DNA from: Bacteroidales bacterium
GTDB taxonomy: Bacteria > Bacteroidota > Bacteroidia > Bacteroidales > F082
Direction of reading: 5' to 3'
NCBI GenBank assembly: GCA_017428285.1
Contig: JAFRRE010000189.1
Span: 1-36,543, forward strand
Length of the DNA stretch: 36,543 nucleotides
Position 1 is the first letter of the stretch. Each line of letters begins with the position of its first letter. Shown one piece after another: positions 22,022 through 29,887 of the stretch. The notes beneath the pieces were generated by a model that saw nothing but the letters and a program-made list of their open reading frames with translations, had not been told where the DNA came from and did no database searches. Position numbers and translations under genes: made by a program.

Positions 22022-22053
22022 TTTGTTGGTATAAAATTTTATACCTATTTTTG
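22022..22053 (+). promoter_or_regulatory. Promoter with an 18-bp palindromic operator in its spacer
   Basis: TTTG (22022-22025) and TATTTTTG (22046-22053) form a near-consensus -33/-7 pair with a 20-base spacer. Inside the spacer, GGTATAAAATTTTATACC (22028-22045) is a perfect 18-bp palindrome. A dimeric repressor bound there would block RNA polymerase. The best candidate is the HTH-containing DUF2442 protein of the same operon, an autoregulation scheme usual in toxin-antitoxin loci (inferred). Confidence 0.75.
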
Positions 22054-22068
22054 CAGAAAAATTCTGCT

Positions 22069-22300
22069 ATGCCGACATTGCTGATAACTTTCGGAATGCG
22101 TTTCTTCTTTTATTTGGACGAGCATCAGCCTATTCATGTGCATGTGGATTGCAATGGAAAAAAGGCAAAAATCGCCTTAGAACCAATGGTTTGCTTGGTG
22201 TACAACCATGGTCTGAAAGAGCAAGAACTAAAAGGCTATCGACACTTGCGCCATCTATCGCGACGATTTCATAGCAGAATGGCATAAAAGGTTTGACTAA
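22069..22300 (+). pseudogene. DUF4160 protein gene with a frameshift (possible pseudogene)
   Basis: The frame from ATG 22069 gives the DUF4160 start MPTLLITFGMRFFFYLDEHQ, PIHVHVDCNGKKAKIALEPM and GLKEQELK, then becomes GYRHLRHLSRR and stops at 22287. Moving to the next frame at the A-run 22230-22233 restores the expected family ending, AIDTCAIYRDDFIAEWHKRF D, with a stop at 22298-22300. So one base is extra (or two are missing) near 22230-22235. The restored protein would be 76 residues, the normal family size. Options are a real inactivating mutation, a programmed +1 shift or an assembly error. DUF4160 and DUF2442 genes are often paired and are suspected, without proof known to me, to form toxin-antitoxin-like modules. 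Confidence 0.75.
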
Positions 22301-22313
22301 AATAATCAAGAAA

Positions 22314-22730
22314 ATGGAAAAAATAAAAAACATCTGGTTTGACGAAAAGAGAATCTACTTGAAAACCACCGAAGGCCGTATATTGAGCCGTCCGTTGGAG
22401 GCCTATCCCGAACTGAAAGAAGCCTCGATGGAACAACGCAACGACTTCACTATCGACGAAGAAGGCACTTCAATCCGTTGGGAAACTCTTGATGCGGACA
22501 TGCATATTTCAAGTTTCTACGAGACAAGCGAACCGAATGACCAAAACGAGGTAGCGGAAATGTTCAAACGCTTCCCATGGCTCAATGTATCGGAAGTGGC
22601 ACGCGCCATCGGCATTAACAAAAGCCTTTTGGCTCGTTACATCTACGGTATTTCCAAACCGAGCGAACAACGCTTACGACAGATTCGGCTAACTTTACAC
22701 GCACTTGGCACGGAACTGCAAACCGCGTGA
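22314..22730 (+). CDS. DUF2442 protein with C-terminal helix-turn-helix
   Basis: A 138-residue protein. Residues about 1-75 match DUF2442 (KNIWFDEKRIYLKTTEGRIL, LEAYPELKEAS). Residues about 90-138 hold an XRE/Cro-like helix-turn-helix (WLNVSEVARAIGINKSLLAR then YIYGISKPSEQRLRQI). I start at ATG 22314, 13 bases after the restored DUF4160 stop; the in-frame TTG at 22293 overlaps DUF4160. As the DNA-binding partner of the pair it is the natural candidate to bind the palindrome at 22028-22045. Intact while its partner is frameshifted, as expected if it were an antitoxin or regulator left behind. Confidence 0.85.
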   Translation: MEKIKNIWFDEKRIYLKTTEGRILSRPLEAYPELKEASMEQRNDFTIDEEGTSIRWETLDADMHISSFYETSEPNDQNEVAEMFKRFPWLNVSEVARAIGINKSLLARYIYGISKPSEQRLRQIRLTLHALGTELQTA

Positions 22731-22793
22731 ATTATTCATATATAAATACTATTTTAACCAACCTTCCGTTAATACAAAAATTACAATTCAAAA

Positions 22794-24335
22794 ATGTCAC
22801 TGATACTATTTATCCTTATCGTTCCGGCGCTGTTCACCATCCCGATTGCATTCTGCTGGAAGCAGTTTGAAGCCGCCGGACAAAAGGGCTACTACAGCCT
22901 CATCCCCTATTACAACATCTATATCATGCTGAAAATCATCGGCAAACAGAAGAAATTCTGGTGGTGGTTCTTCATCATCTTCCCCTACATCAACATCTTC
23001 ATGCTGCTGCTCATGCTCGTCGAACTGGGCAAGTGCTTTGGCAGATTCAAGATCTGGGAGGAAGGTATGGCCGCCATTCTGCCCTTCATTTTCTTCCCCA
23101 TCATTGCCAAAAACGACAAATATCATGACCCCGCAACGACCACAAGACCCAAAAAGTCGACTGCACGCGAATGGTTCGATGCCATTATTTTTGCCGTGGT
23201 CGCTGCCTTAATCATCAGAACCTATGTCTTTGAAATGTTCACCATTCCCACTTCGAGTATGGAGAAGTCGCTCTGCGTAGGTGATTATCTGGTGGTCAGC
23301 AAGATACATTACGGTCCCAAAGGCCAAAACACCCCACTCTCGTTCCCCTTCGTGCACAACACCCTGCCGTGGAGCAAGACCAAAAAGTCATACCTCGAAT
23401 GGATCAAGTTGCCCTATCACCGTTACCCTGGCGTGACAACGATGAAGCGTTACGACCCCATTGTGTTCAACTATCCTGCCGGCGACACGGTATGCGAGAA
23501 CTATCAAAGCAGCGTCAACTATTATGACCTTGTGCGTGAATATGGGCGCGACAATGTGTGGAAAGGCAAAGTGGTATTGAACCTCAATGGAGTGCCTACG
23601 CCAAGCGGCAAGGTCATCTCCCACCCTGTCGACAAGCGTGAGAACTATGTGAAGCGCCTCATCGGTATGCCCGGAGACTCACTGCAAATCATCAATGGTG
23701 TGGTGTACATCAACGGCGAGAAAGCCTTCCAACCTGAGAACATGCAACACAACTATACCGTGGTGACTACCAGTGGCGGCATCAACAAGCAGACTTTGGA
23801 TAAATACGACATCACTGAAGGCTACCGCACTGATGACCCCAACACTTTCGTTCTCAACATCAGCGAGAAGGTGTCCAATGAATTGATCAAACTGCCATAC
23901 GTCACTTCAGTGATGCGCAGTGTGCAGGCCCCTGGTCAAGGCACCAGCACCAGCATCTTCCCCAACCGTCCCGACCTTTATCCTTGGAACGTGGACAACT
24001 TCGGCCCCATCTATATCCCGCAGAAAGGCGTGACGGTGAAACTGGATGTCAACTCCTTGCCCTTCTACGAGCGCATTATCCACGCCTACGAACTCCACGA
24101 CTTGAAAGTTGAAGGCGACAAGATTTACATTGACGGACAACTGGCCGACAGCTACACCTTCGAAATGGACTACTACTGGATGATGGGCGACAACCGCCAC
24201 AACTCCGCCGACTCGCGTTATTGGGGTTATGTACCTGAGAACCACATCGTTGGAAAACCCATCCTCGTTTGGCTCTCAAGGGACAAGGAAAACGGTGGCA
24301 TCCGTTGGAAGAGAATGTTCAGGATTCCGAAGTAA
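22794..24335 (+). CDS. lepB: Signal peptidase I (long Bacteroidetes form)
   Basis: A 513-residue membrane protease that removes signal peptides from exported proteins. Residues 1-110 are a polytopic N-terminal region typical of the Bacteroidetes form (AGQKGYYSLIPYYNIYIMLK; several helices). The S26 domain begins after the helix at 128-145: Ser155 in IPTSSMEKSL is the nucleophile and Lys287 in NYVKRLIGMPGDSL the general base. The late box MGDNRHNSADSRYWGYVPEN is intact. Residues between about 310 and 430 are a large insertion relative to short signal peptidases. A strong terminator follows. The window encodes several clients, for example the proteins at 3740, 9596 and 13374. Confidence 0.96.
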   Translation: MSLILFILIVPALFTIPIAFCWKQFEAAGQKGYYSLIPYYNIYIMLKIIGKQKKFWWWFFIIFPYINIFMLLLMLVELGKCFGRFKIWEEGMAAILPFIFFPIIAKNDKYHDPATTTRPKKSTAREWFDAIIFAVVAALIIRTYVFEMFTIPTSSMEKSLCVGDYLVVSKIHYGPKGQNTPLSFPFVHNTLPWSKTKKSYLEWIKLPYHRYPGVTTMKRYDPIVFNYPAGDTVCENYQSSVNYYDLVREYGRDNVWKGKVVLNLNGVPTPSGKVISHPVDKRENYVKRLIGMPGDSLQIINGVVYINGEKAFQPENMQHNYTVVTTSGGINKQTLDKYDITEGYRTDDPNTFVLNISEKVSNELIKLPYVTSVMRSVQAPGQGTSTSIFPNRPDLYPWNVDNFGPIYIPQKGVTVKLDVNSLPFYERIIHAYELHDLKVEGDKIYIDGQLADSYTFEMDYYWMMGDNRHNSADSRYWGYVPENHIVGKPILVWLSRDKENGGIRWKRMFRIPK

Positions 24336-24355
24336 GCCTTCGATTACACGCTTTT

Positions 24356-24384
24356 AGGCTGTCTTTTCGGCAGCCTATTTTTTT
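24356..24384 (+). terminator. Intrinsic terminator after lepB
   Basis: AGGCTG (24356-24361) pairs with CAGCCT (24371-24376) around a short loop, followed by ATTTTTTT. It lies 20 bases after the lepB stop. Confidence 0.88.
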
Positions 24385-24430
24385 GCTCCAAAAACGCAAA
24401 AAGGCCAACTTACAAACCAACTATTTTATT

Positions 24431-24438
24431 TATTTTTG
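24431..24438 (+). promoter_or_regulatory. Putative -7 element for ftsK
   Basis: TATTTTTG (TANNTTTG) lies 23 bases before the ftsK ATG and downstream of the lepB terminator. The -33 is not evident. Confidence 0.55.
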
Positions 24439-24461
24439 CAAGCTATTAACGAAGACAGAAC

Positions 24462-27155
24462 ATGGCCACAGGAAACAACCGTAAAGAAAACACTTTCAAG
24501 CAGAAAGCCTCATCCGAGACCGAATTGCTGGAAGTACAGCCCATCATAACCGAAGAACCGAAAAAAGAGGAAAAAACCAAAAAAGAAACCTCAAAAAAGA
24601 ACGAGAAATCGTCAAAAGGCAAAGACTCCAAACCGCAGAAAACCAAAGAGAAGCCAAAAAGCGAAAGCCGCTTTGGCCGAATCGTCGGCATCCTGTTTCT
24701 CTGCTTGGCTGTCTTTTTGGGCATTGCCTTGATTTCCTATTTGGTGAGCTTCTTCAGCGGTCACCATCAGGAATACGGCTACCAGATCTTCAGTAAGAAA
24801 ATCGAAATCGAGAACCGCACAGGTAGCCTTGGCGTCTTTTTGGCACAGACACTCATCAAGGAGTCGTTTGGCATTGGCTCGTTCTTCTTCGTTTACCTGC
24901 TGTCCCTCATTGGTTTGCGTCTAACCGATGCCGCCAAAATCAAGATGTGGAATGTTTGGAAATGGGCCTTACTCAGCTTGGTATGGATGCCATTGTTCTT
25001 CGCTTTCATTGCCACTGCTGCACCAAAATGTGCCATCTTTGGTGGTGCAGTCGGCCTGTGGCTCAACACTTTGCTGACCAATTATGTCGGCAATACAGGT
25101 GTCATCATCATTCTCGCGTTCCTATTGTTGGTTTTCCTTGTCTACCAATTCAACCTGACGCTCAACTATTTCAAGGAGCGACGCGAGAAACGCGAAGACG
25201 AGGAACGCCGTCAGGCTGCCATCCTCGCCGAACAACGCATCAGGGAACAGTTTGACAAAGAGCAGGAAAACATGACCGACAACGGCGAGGACATTGACCC
25301 CGACTTCATTGACAATGAGGAAGAAGACAGCGAACCGCATCTGCTGCCTACTACTTCCTATACCAAAGACCCGACCTTTGTCATTGTGAATCCCGATAAC
25401 AACTCAGAAGGCACCAAAGAGAATGTTCTTGTCCGCCCCAAAGAAAATGAGGTTCAAGAAAAGGAACTCACGCCAGAGCCTGTCGTGACAACAGAAAACG
25501 ACAACAAGCCCAAGGACATCGTCCCCGAAAAAACCGACAACGGTGCTGAAAAAGTGGAGCTGGTCATTGAAAACACGCCCAAAGAGGAAACCGTCGACAA
25601 TGGCAAAAACCTGGAGCACCATACTGTTGACACACCTTTTGACCCGCGGTACGAATTGCGCGACTATAAGTTCCCGACCCTGGACATGCTCAACGACTAC
25701 GGTGGCAAGAAGTCGGAGATCGATGAAGAGGAACTGAATGCCAACAAGAACAAGATTGTGGAGACCTTGGGCAACTACGGCATCGCCATCGACAAGATCA
25801 AGGCGACCATCGGTCCCACGGTTACCTTATATGAAATTGTCCCTGCTGCCGGTATCCGTATCTCGAAGATCAAGAACTTGGAAGACGACATTGCCTTGAG
25901 TCTGGCCGCCCTAGGCATCCGTATCATCGCTCCTATCCCGGGCAAAGGCACCATCGGTATCGAAGTGCCGAACAGCAAGCCCGAGACCGTCTCGATGCGC
26001 AGTGTGTTGGCCTCAGAAAAGTTCCAAAACTCAAAATATGCCCTGCCTTGTGCCATCGGCAAGACCATCTCCAATGAGACCTATGTCTTCGACTTGGCTA
26101 AGATGCCACACATCCTGATGGCAGGTGCTACTGGTCAAGGTAAATCGGTGGGACTGAATGCCATCATCGCTTCCTTGCTCTACAGCAAGCACCCCTCGGA
26201 GCTGAAATTCGTCATGGTCGACCCGAAGAAGGTGGAACTGACGCTTTACAACCGTATCGAGCGCCATTATCTGGCCAAGCTCCCCGATTCGGAAGATGCC
26301 ATCATCACCGATGTGAAAAAAGTGGTGCGCACACTCAATTCCTTGTGCATCGAGATGGACCAGCGTTACGACCTCTTGAAAGCCGCCGAGTGCCGAAACA
26401 TCATTGAATACAACGAGAAGTTCAAGGCGCGCAGGCTGCTCCCCACTGAAGGTCACCGTTTCCTGCCCTACATTGTGTTGGTCGTCGATGAGTTTGCCGA
26501 CCTCATCATGACCGCAGGCCGTGAGGTGGAAGCCCCAATCGCCCGTATCGCCCAATTGGCTCGTGCCGTCGGCATCCACCTGATTATCGCTACGCAACGT
26601 CCTTCGGTCAACATCATCACGGGCTCCATCAAGGCCAACTTCCCTGCCCGTATTGCCTTCCGCGTCATCTCGCAGGTCGACTCGAAGACCATCCTCGACC
26701 AAAGCGGAGCCAACCAGCTCATTGGTCGCGGTGATATGCTGCTCTCTACGGGCAACGACTTAGTGCGTCTGCAATGCGCTTTCATCGACACGCCTGAGGT
26801 GGAGGCCGTCACCGAGTTCATCGGCAACCAACGAGGCTATGCCGAGCCATTCCTGCTGCCTGAGGCTCCTGAAGAGGAAGGTGAAGGCGTCGACATCGAA
26901 GAAGATGGTGAACGCGACAGCCTCTTTGAGGAAGCTGCAAGGATCGTGGTTCAGACCCAACAAGGCTCCACTTCAATGATTCAGCGCAAGCTGAAACTCG
27001 GCTACAACCGCGCAGGCCGCATCATCGACCAATTGGAGGCTGCGGGCATTGTCGGGCCTTTCTCGGGTAGCAAGTCGAGAGAGGTGAAAGTGACCTCTGA
27101 AGCCGCTTTGGAACAGATTTTGAGGGATCTTTACAACAAAGATAACGGAATTTGA
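24462..27155 (+). CDS. ftsK: FtsK/SpoIIIE DNA translocase
   Basis: An 897-residue septal DNA pump. Residues 1-67 are a Lys/Glu-rich cytoplasmic tail. About four or five membrane helices follow (70-230). A charged acidic/Pro linker spans about 235-390. The motor (about 400-810) has Walker A GATGQGKS (555-562), VMVDPKKVELT, Walker B IVLVVDEFADLI and the IIATQRPSVNIITGSIKAN loop. The C-terminal gamma winged-helix domain (about 825-885, AARIVVQTQQGSTSMIQRKL then GYNRAGRIIDQLEAAGIVG) would read polar KOPS-like sequences and activate XerCD. lolA starts two bases after the stop, a close coupling. Confidence 0.97.
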   Translation: MATGNNRKENTFKQKASSETELLEVQPIITEEPKKEEKTKKETSKKNEKSSKGKDSKPQKTKEKPKSESRFGRIVGILFLCLAVFLGIALISYLVSFFSGHHQEYGYQIFSKKIEIENRTGSLGVFLAQTLIKESFGIGSFFFVYLLSLIGLRLTDAAKIKMWNVWKWALLSLVWMPLFFAFIATAAPKCAIFGGAVGLWLNTLLTNYVGNTGVIIILAFLLLVFLVYQFNLTLNYFKERREKREDEERRQAAILAEQRIREQFDKEQENMTDNGEDIDPDFIDNEEEDSEPHLLPTTSYTKDPTFVIVNPDNNSEGTKENVLVRPKENEVQEKELTPEPVVTTENDNKPKDIVPEKTDNGAEKVELVIENTPKEETVDNGKNLEHHTVDTPFDPRYELRDYKFPTLDMLNDYGGKKSEIDEEELNANKNKIVETLGNYGIAIDKIKATIGPTVTLYEIVPAAGIRISKIKNLEDDIALSLAALGIRIIAPIPGKGTIGIEVPNSKPETVSMRSVLASEKFQNSKYALPCAIGKTISNETYVFDLAKMPHILMAGATGQGKSVGLNAIIASLLYSKHPSELKFVMVDPKKVELTLYNRIERHYLAKLPDSEDAIITDVKKVVRTLNSLCIEMDQRYDLLKAAECRNIIEYNEKFKARRLLPTEGHRFLPYIVLVVDEFADLIMTAGREVEAPIARIAQLARAVGIHLIIATQRPSVNIITGSIKANFPARIAFRVISQVDSKTILDQSGANQLIGRGDMLLSTGNDLVRLQCAFIDTPEVEAVTEFIGNQRGYAEPFLLPEAPEEEGEGVDIEEDGERDSLFEEAARIVVQTQQGSTSMIQRKLKLGYNRAGRIIDQLEAAGIVGPFSGSKSREVKVTSEAALEQILRDLYNKDNGI

Positions 27156-27157
27156 CA

Positions 27158-27781
27158 ATGAAAAAGAAAAACTTCATCGCCTGCTTGTTCTTATTGTTTG
27201 CAACACAGGCTGTTAGTGCACAAAACAACGCCGATGCACTCATTCGCGTTTTGGTCGACCAAATCAAAAGTCACGACAACGTGGAAATGGCTTTCAACTA
27301 CCAACTCAGCCCCGACGGAAAGACATTGGGTGACAGCCAAAAAGGCCATGCCTGGCTGCAAGGCGAGGCTTACAAGATTGAAATGAGCGAGCAACAAACC
27401 ATCTCCGACGGCAAGTCTATTTGGACCTATCTCATCGATGAAGAGGAAGTCATGATAAGCAATGCCACCGAAGGTACCGACAACACGCCTTTGAAGCTCC
27501 TCACCTCGTTAGATAAGAGCTATGCAGCCACCCTCACTGGAATCGATGCCCAAGGCAATGCTACCATCGAACTGGCCAATCCCAAAGGTCAGTACAAACG
27601 CGTATCCTTGAAAATCGACGCCAAGAAAACTTCGCTGAAGAGCGTAGACATCTACATGGATGACGGCAGTAAGCTTGTGGTCAATGTCGAGGAAATGAAA
27701 TTCGACCAGAATTTGGATGACAAATTCTTCACCTTTGATGCGAAAAAACACCCCAATGTGGATGTGATAGATATGCGGTGA
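27158..27781 (+). CDS. LolA-like outer-membrane lipoprotein carrier protein
   Basis: A 207-residue periplasmic protein with signal peptide at 1-22 (ending VSAQ). The mature part alternates strands like the LolA half-barrel: FNYQLSPDGKTLGDSQKGHA then WLQGEAYKIEMSEQQTISDG, KSIWTYLIDEEEVMISN and VSLKIDAKKTSLKSVDIYMD DG. It would chaperone mature lipoproteins across the periplasm. I use ATG 27158, two bases after ftsK; the TTG at 27152 overlaps the ftsK stop. The ftsK-lolA pairing is widespread in Bacteroidetes. Related LolA-fold proteins of other function cannot be excluded. Confidence 0.88.
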   Translation: MKKKNFIACLFLLFATQAVSAQNNADALIRVLVDQIKSHDNVEMAFNYQLSPDGKTLGDSQKGHAWLQGEAYKIEMSEQQTISDGKSIWTYLIDEEEVMISNATEGTDNTPLKLLTSLDKSYAATLTGIDAQGNATIELANPKGQYKRVSLKIDAKKTSLKSVDIYMDDGSKLVVNVEEMKFDQNLDDKFFTFDAKKHPNVDVIDMR

Positions 27782-27818
27782 CGCAATAAAATACGATTGT
27801 TTTCGTATTAAAAAATGC

Positions 27819-27888
27819 GGCTGCCACAATGTGACAGCCCTACAAACAACAATTCAACAATTCAACGATAAACAATTCAACAACACAA
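27819..27888. repeat. Hairpin plus AACAATTCAAC-type word repeat before exbB
   Basis: GGCTG (27819-27823) pairs with CAGCC (27835-27839), with an inner CAC/GTG. Just upstream, AATACG (27790-27795) pairs with CGTATT (27804-27809). Then 27845-27888 consists of CAACAATTC words, the complement of those at 2061-2099 and 8694-8724. The hairpins may end the ftsK-lolA transcript, but no plus-strand T-run follows. Confidence 0.5.
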
Positions 27889-27889
27889 T

Positions 27890-28591
27890 ATGAATCTCCT
27901 TCAAATTCAACAGGCTGCCAACGATTTGGGCGCAGCCGCTACCGCCGAAGCAGTAGCCCAACCCACAGAATTCAAACTTTCAATCCTCGAACTCGCCACC
28001 AAAGGCGGTTGGATCATGATTTTATTGGCCGTTTTGTCCATCATCGCGGTGTACATCTTCATCGAAAGGTTCATCACCGTTTCGCGTGCCACCAAATACG
28101 ACAACGGTTTCATGGAGCGCATCCGCGAATACATGAAAGATGGCAAACTCGATTCTGCGAAAGCCTTGTGCAGAGGCAACTCCACTCCTATCTCACGCAT
28201 GATTGAGAAGGGTCTCTCACGCATCGGTAGACCTTTGGGCGACATCAACTCGGCCATCGAGAATGTGGGTAATTTGGAAGTTGCCAAGCTGGAACGCGGT
28301 GTCAGCATCCTTGCCATGATAGCCAGTGCCGCCCCGATGATCGGTTTCTTGGGCACGGTGACGGGTATGATTCGTGCCTTCTACAACATGTCGATGGCGG
28401 GTAACAATATCGACATCGAACTGCTTTCCTCGGGCATCTACGAAGCCATGGTGACTACCGTCGGCGGTCTGATTGTAGGTATCGTTGCCTACTTCTTCCA
28501 CGCCATCATCTCCAACAAAATCCAGAAAGTTGTCAACCTGCTTGAAGGAAAGGCGACAGAGTTTATGGACGTCTTGAACGAACCTGCCTAA
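27890..28591 (+). CDS. exbB: MotA/TolQ/ExbB family proton channel protein
   Basis: A 233-residue inner-membrane protein with three hydrophobic helices (about 38-60, 138-160, 180-203). The core ERGVSILAMIASAAPMIGFL followed by GTVTGMIRAF, and the later EAMVTTVGGLIVGIVAYFFH, are hallmark ExbB/TolQ segments with the conserved Thr and Pro. With ExbD it forms the proton-driven motor energising TonB. First gene of exbB-exbD-tonB; spacing to exbD is 12 bases. TolQ cannot be strictly separated from ExbB, but the TonB-type third gene favours ExbB. Confidence 0.93.
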   Translation: MNLLQIQQAANDLGAAATAEAVAQPTEFKLSILELATKGGWIMILLAVLSIIAVYIFIERFITVSRATKYDNGFMERIREYMKDGKLDSAKALCRGNSTPISRMIEKGLSRIGRPLGDINSAIENVGNLEVAKLERGVSILAMIASAAPMIGFLGTVTGMIRAFYNMSMAGNNIDIELLSSGIYEAMVTTVGGLIVGIVAYFFHAIISNKIQKVVNLLEGKATEFMDVLNEPA

Positions 28592-28603
28592 AATCAGCGC
28601 ATT

Positions 28604-29017
28604 ATGGCCATCAAATCAAGAAACAAAGTCGAACCCACATTTAACTCCTCGTCCATGTCGGACCTGGTGTTTCTGCTGCTGATATTCTTTATGCTGACTT
28701 CGACTTTGGTCGCCCCGAACGCCATTAAGCTTATGCTGCCCTCGAGCAGCAGCAAGACCATGGCCAAGCAGACCATCACCGTCTACATCAACGAACAGTA
28801 CCAGTATTTCGTTAATGAGACTTTAGCCGATGAGACCCAACTCATGGACCTTATCAACACCCAAATCGGCAACGACAGCCAAGCCACAGTGGTGCTTCGT
28901 TCTGACAAAAGCGTCCCTGTGCAATACATCGTCAACGTAATTGATGCCGTCAATGAAATCAATAATGCCACGGGCAATAATCACAAGGTGATTTTAGCCA
29001 CGGCGCCAAAGAAATAG
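28604..29017 (+). CDS. exbD: ExbD/TolR family biopolymer transport protein
   Basis: A 137-residue protein with a cytoplasmic N-terminus, one membrane helix (about 18-36) and a periplasmic domain. The helix begins SSSMSDLVFLLLIFFMLTST, with Asp20 as the proton-carrying residue. The periplasmic half contains VVLRSDKSVPVQYIVNVIDA, the usual ExbD fold. Partner of the ExbB channel 12 bases upstream; the TonB-like gene starts 11 bases downstream. Confidence 0.93.
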   Translation: MAIKSRNKVEPTFNSSSMSDLVFLLLIFFMLTSTLVAPNAIKLMLPSSSSKTMAKQTITVYINEQYQYFVNETLADETQLMDLINTQIGNDSQATVVLRSDKSVPVQYIVNVIDAVNEINNATGNNHKVILATAPKK

Positions 29018-29028
29018 GAGACTTCATC

Positions 29029-29787
29029 ATGAGTAACGAGAAGAAAGACAAGGGCATAGCCATAGCAGGCACCATAGTGGTACACGCTTTGGTGCTATTA
29101 GTGCTCTTCCTGATGGCTTTCAGAACGCCTCTCCCGCTGCCGGGTGAGGAAGGCGTCGAGGTCGACTTAGGCATGATGGACCAAGGCATGGGCAACATCC
29201 AGCCCGAGAAGCCTGCCATTCCCATGGCTGCACAGCCTCAACAACAGCAAAACAAGAGCAAGGAAGACATCGTCACCCAAAACGACAATGAAGCCCCTGC
29301 CATCGAAAAGCCGAAAAACACCAAACCCAAACAGGAAACCAAACCCGTTGAAGAACCTAAGCCCACCGTCAACCAAAAAGCTTTGTTCAAAGGTAGTAAT
29401 AATCCCCAGGCTGGTGGCTCGGAAGGCATCACGGGCCAACCCGGCGACCAAGGCAAACCCAATGGACTGGCTGGCATCAAGAAATACGATGGCAATGGAG
29501 GCAAAGGTAACGGCACAGGCTATGACCTCGGTGGCCGTGGCGCTAAGAGCCTGCACCGTCCTGATGACGATTTCAGCGAAGAAGGCAGAATAGTAGTTGA
29601 TATTTGGGTCAATCGCGATGGACAAGTCGTTCGTGCCGAAGTAGCTACCAAGGGTACAGACATCATCAATAATGCGATGCGCCAAAAAGCCATCCAAGCC
29701 GCCAAGCGCTCGACCTTCGCTTCCGACCCCGATGCGCCTGAAGAGCAGCATGGAACCATCACTTACACTTTTGTCATTAACCAATAA
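29029..29787 (+). CDS. tonB: TonB-like energy transducer
   Basis: A 252-residue protein with a single N-terminal membrane helix (about 10-31), a Pro/Lys/Gln-rich periplasm-spanning stretch (about 60-120), a Gly/Asn-rich segment (about 122-170) and a C-terminal TonB-like domain (about 180-252: EGRIVVDIWVNRDGQVVRAE, then MRQKAIQAAKRSTFA and TITYTFVINQ). It would transmit the ExbBD proton motive force to outer-membrane SusC/TonB-dependent transporters. The SHVVH-type helix motif is present as IVVHALVLLVLFL with the membrane His. Co-directional with exbB and exbD and tightly spaced. Confidence 0.9.
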   Translation: MSNEKKDKGIAIAGTIVVHALVLLVLFLMAFRTPLPLPGEEGVEVDLGMMDQGMGNIQPEKPAIPMAAQPQQQQNKSKEDIVTQNDNEAPAIEKPKNTKPKQETKPVEEPKPTVNQKALFKGSNNPQAGGSEGITGQPGDQGKPNGLAGIKKYDGNGGKGNGTGYDLGGRGAKSLHRPDDDFSEEGRIVVDIWVNRDGQVVRAEVATKGTDIINNAMRQKAIQAAKRSTFASDPDAPEEQHGTITYTFVINQ

Positions 29788-29793
29788 TAAACC

Positions 29794-29864
29794 GGCCCTT
29801 CGACAAGCTCAGGGGCCTTTGCTTTTTCATAAGTTAAGGGTGCCTGAGCTCGTCGAAGGCCCCG
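29794..29864. repeat. Dispersed CCTTCGACAAGCTCAGG-type inverted repeat
   Basis: GGCCCTTCGACAAGCTCAGG (from 29794) and GCCTGAGCTCGTCGAAGGCC (to about 29862) are inverted copies about 25 bases apart. Same family as the element inside the GH2 gene at 6901-6966. It lies between tonB and folC and may act as a hairpin at the tonB 3' end. Read through, it gives the spurious peptide LRQAQGP...PELVEGP, which sets the true folC start downstream. Confidence 0.85.
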
Positions 29865-29887
29865 TTTCAAAACAAACGCCTATCTCT

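Noticed and set aside
29672..29887. N-terminal extension of FolC (start at 29672)
   Set aside because: It overlaps tonB in another frame and then reads through a repeat; FolC family similarity begins at 29888.
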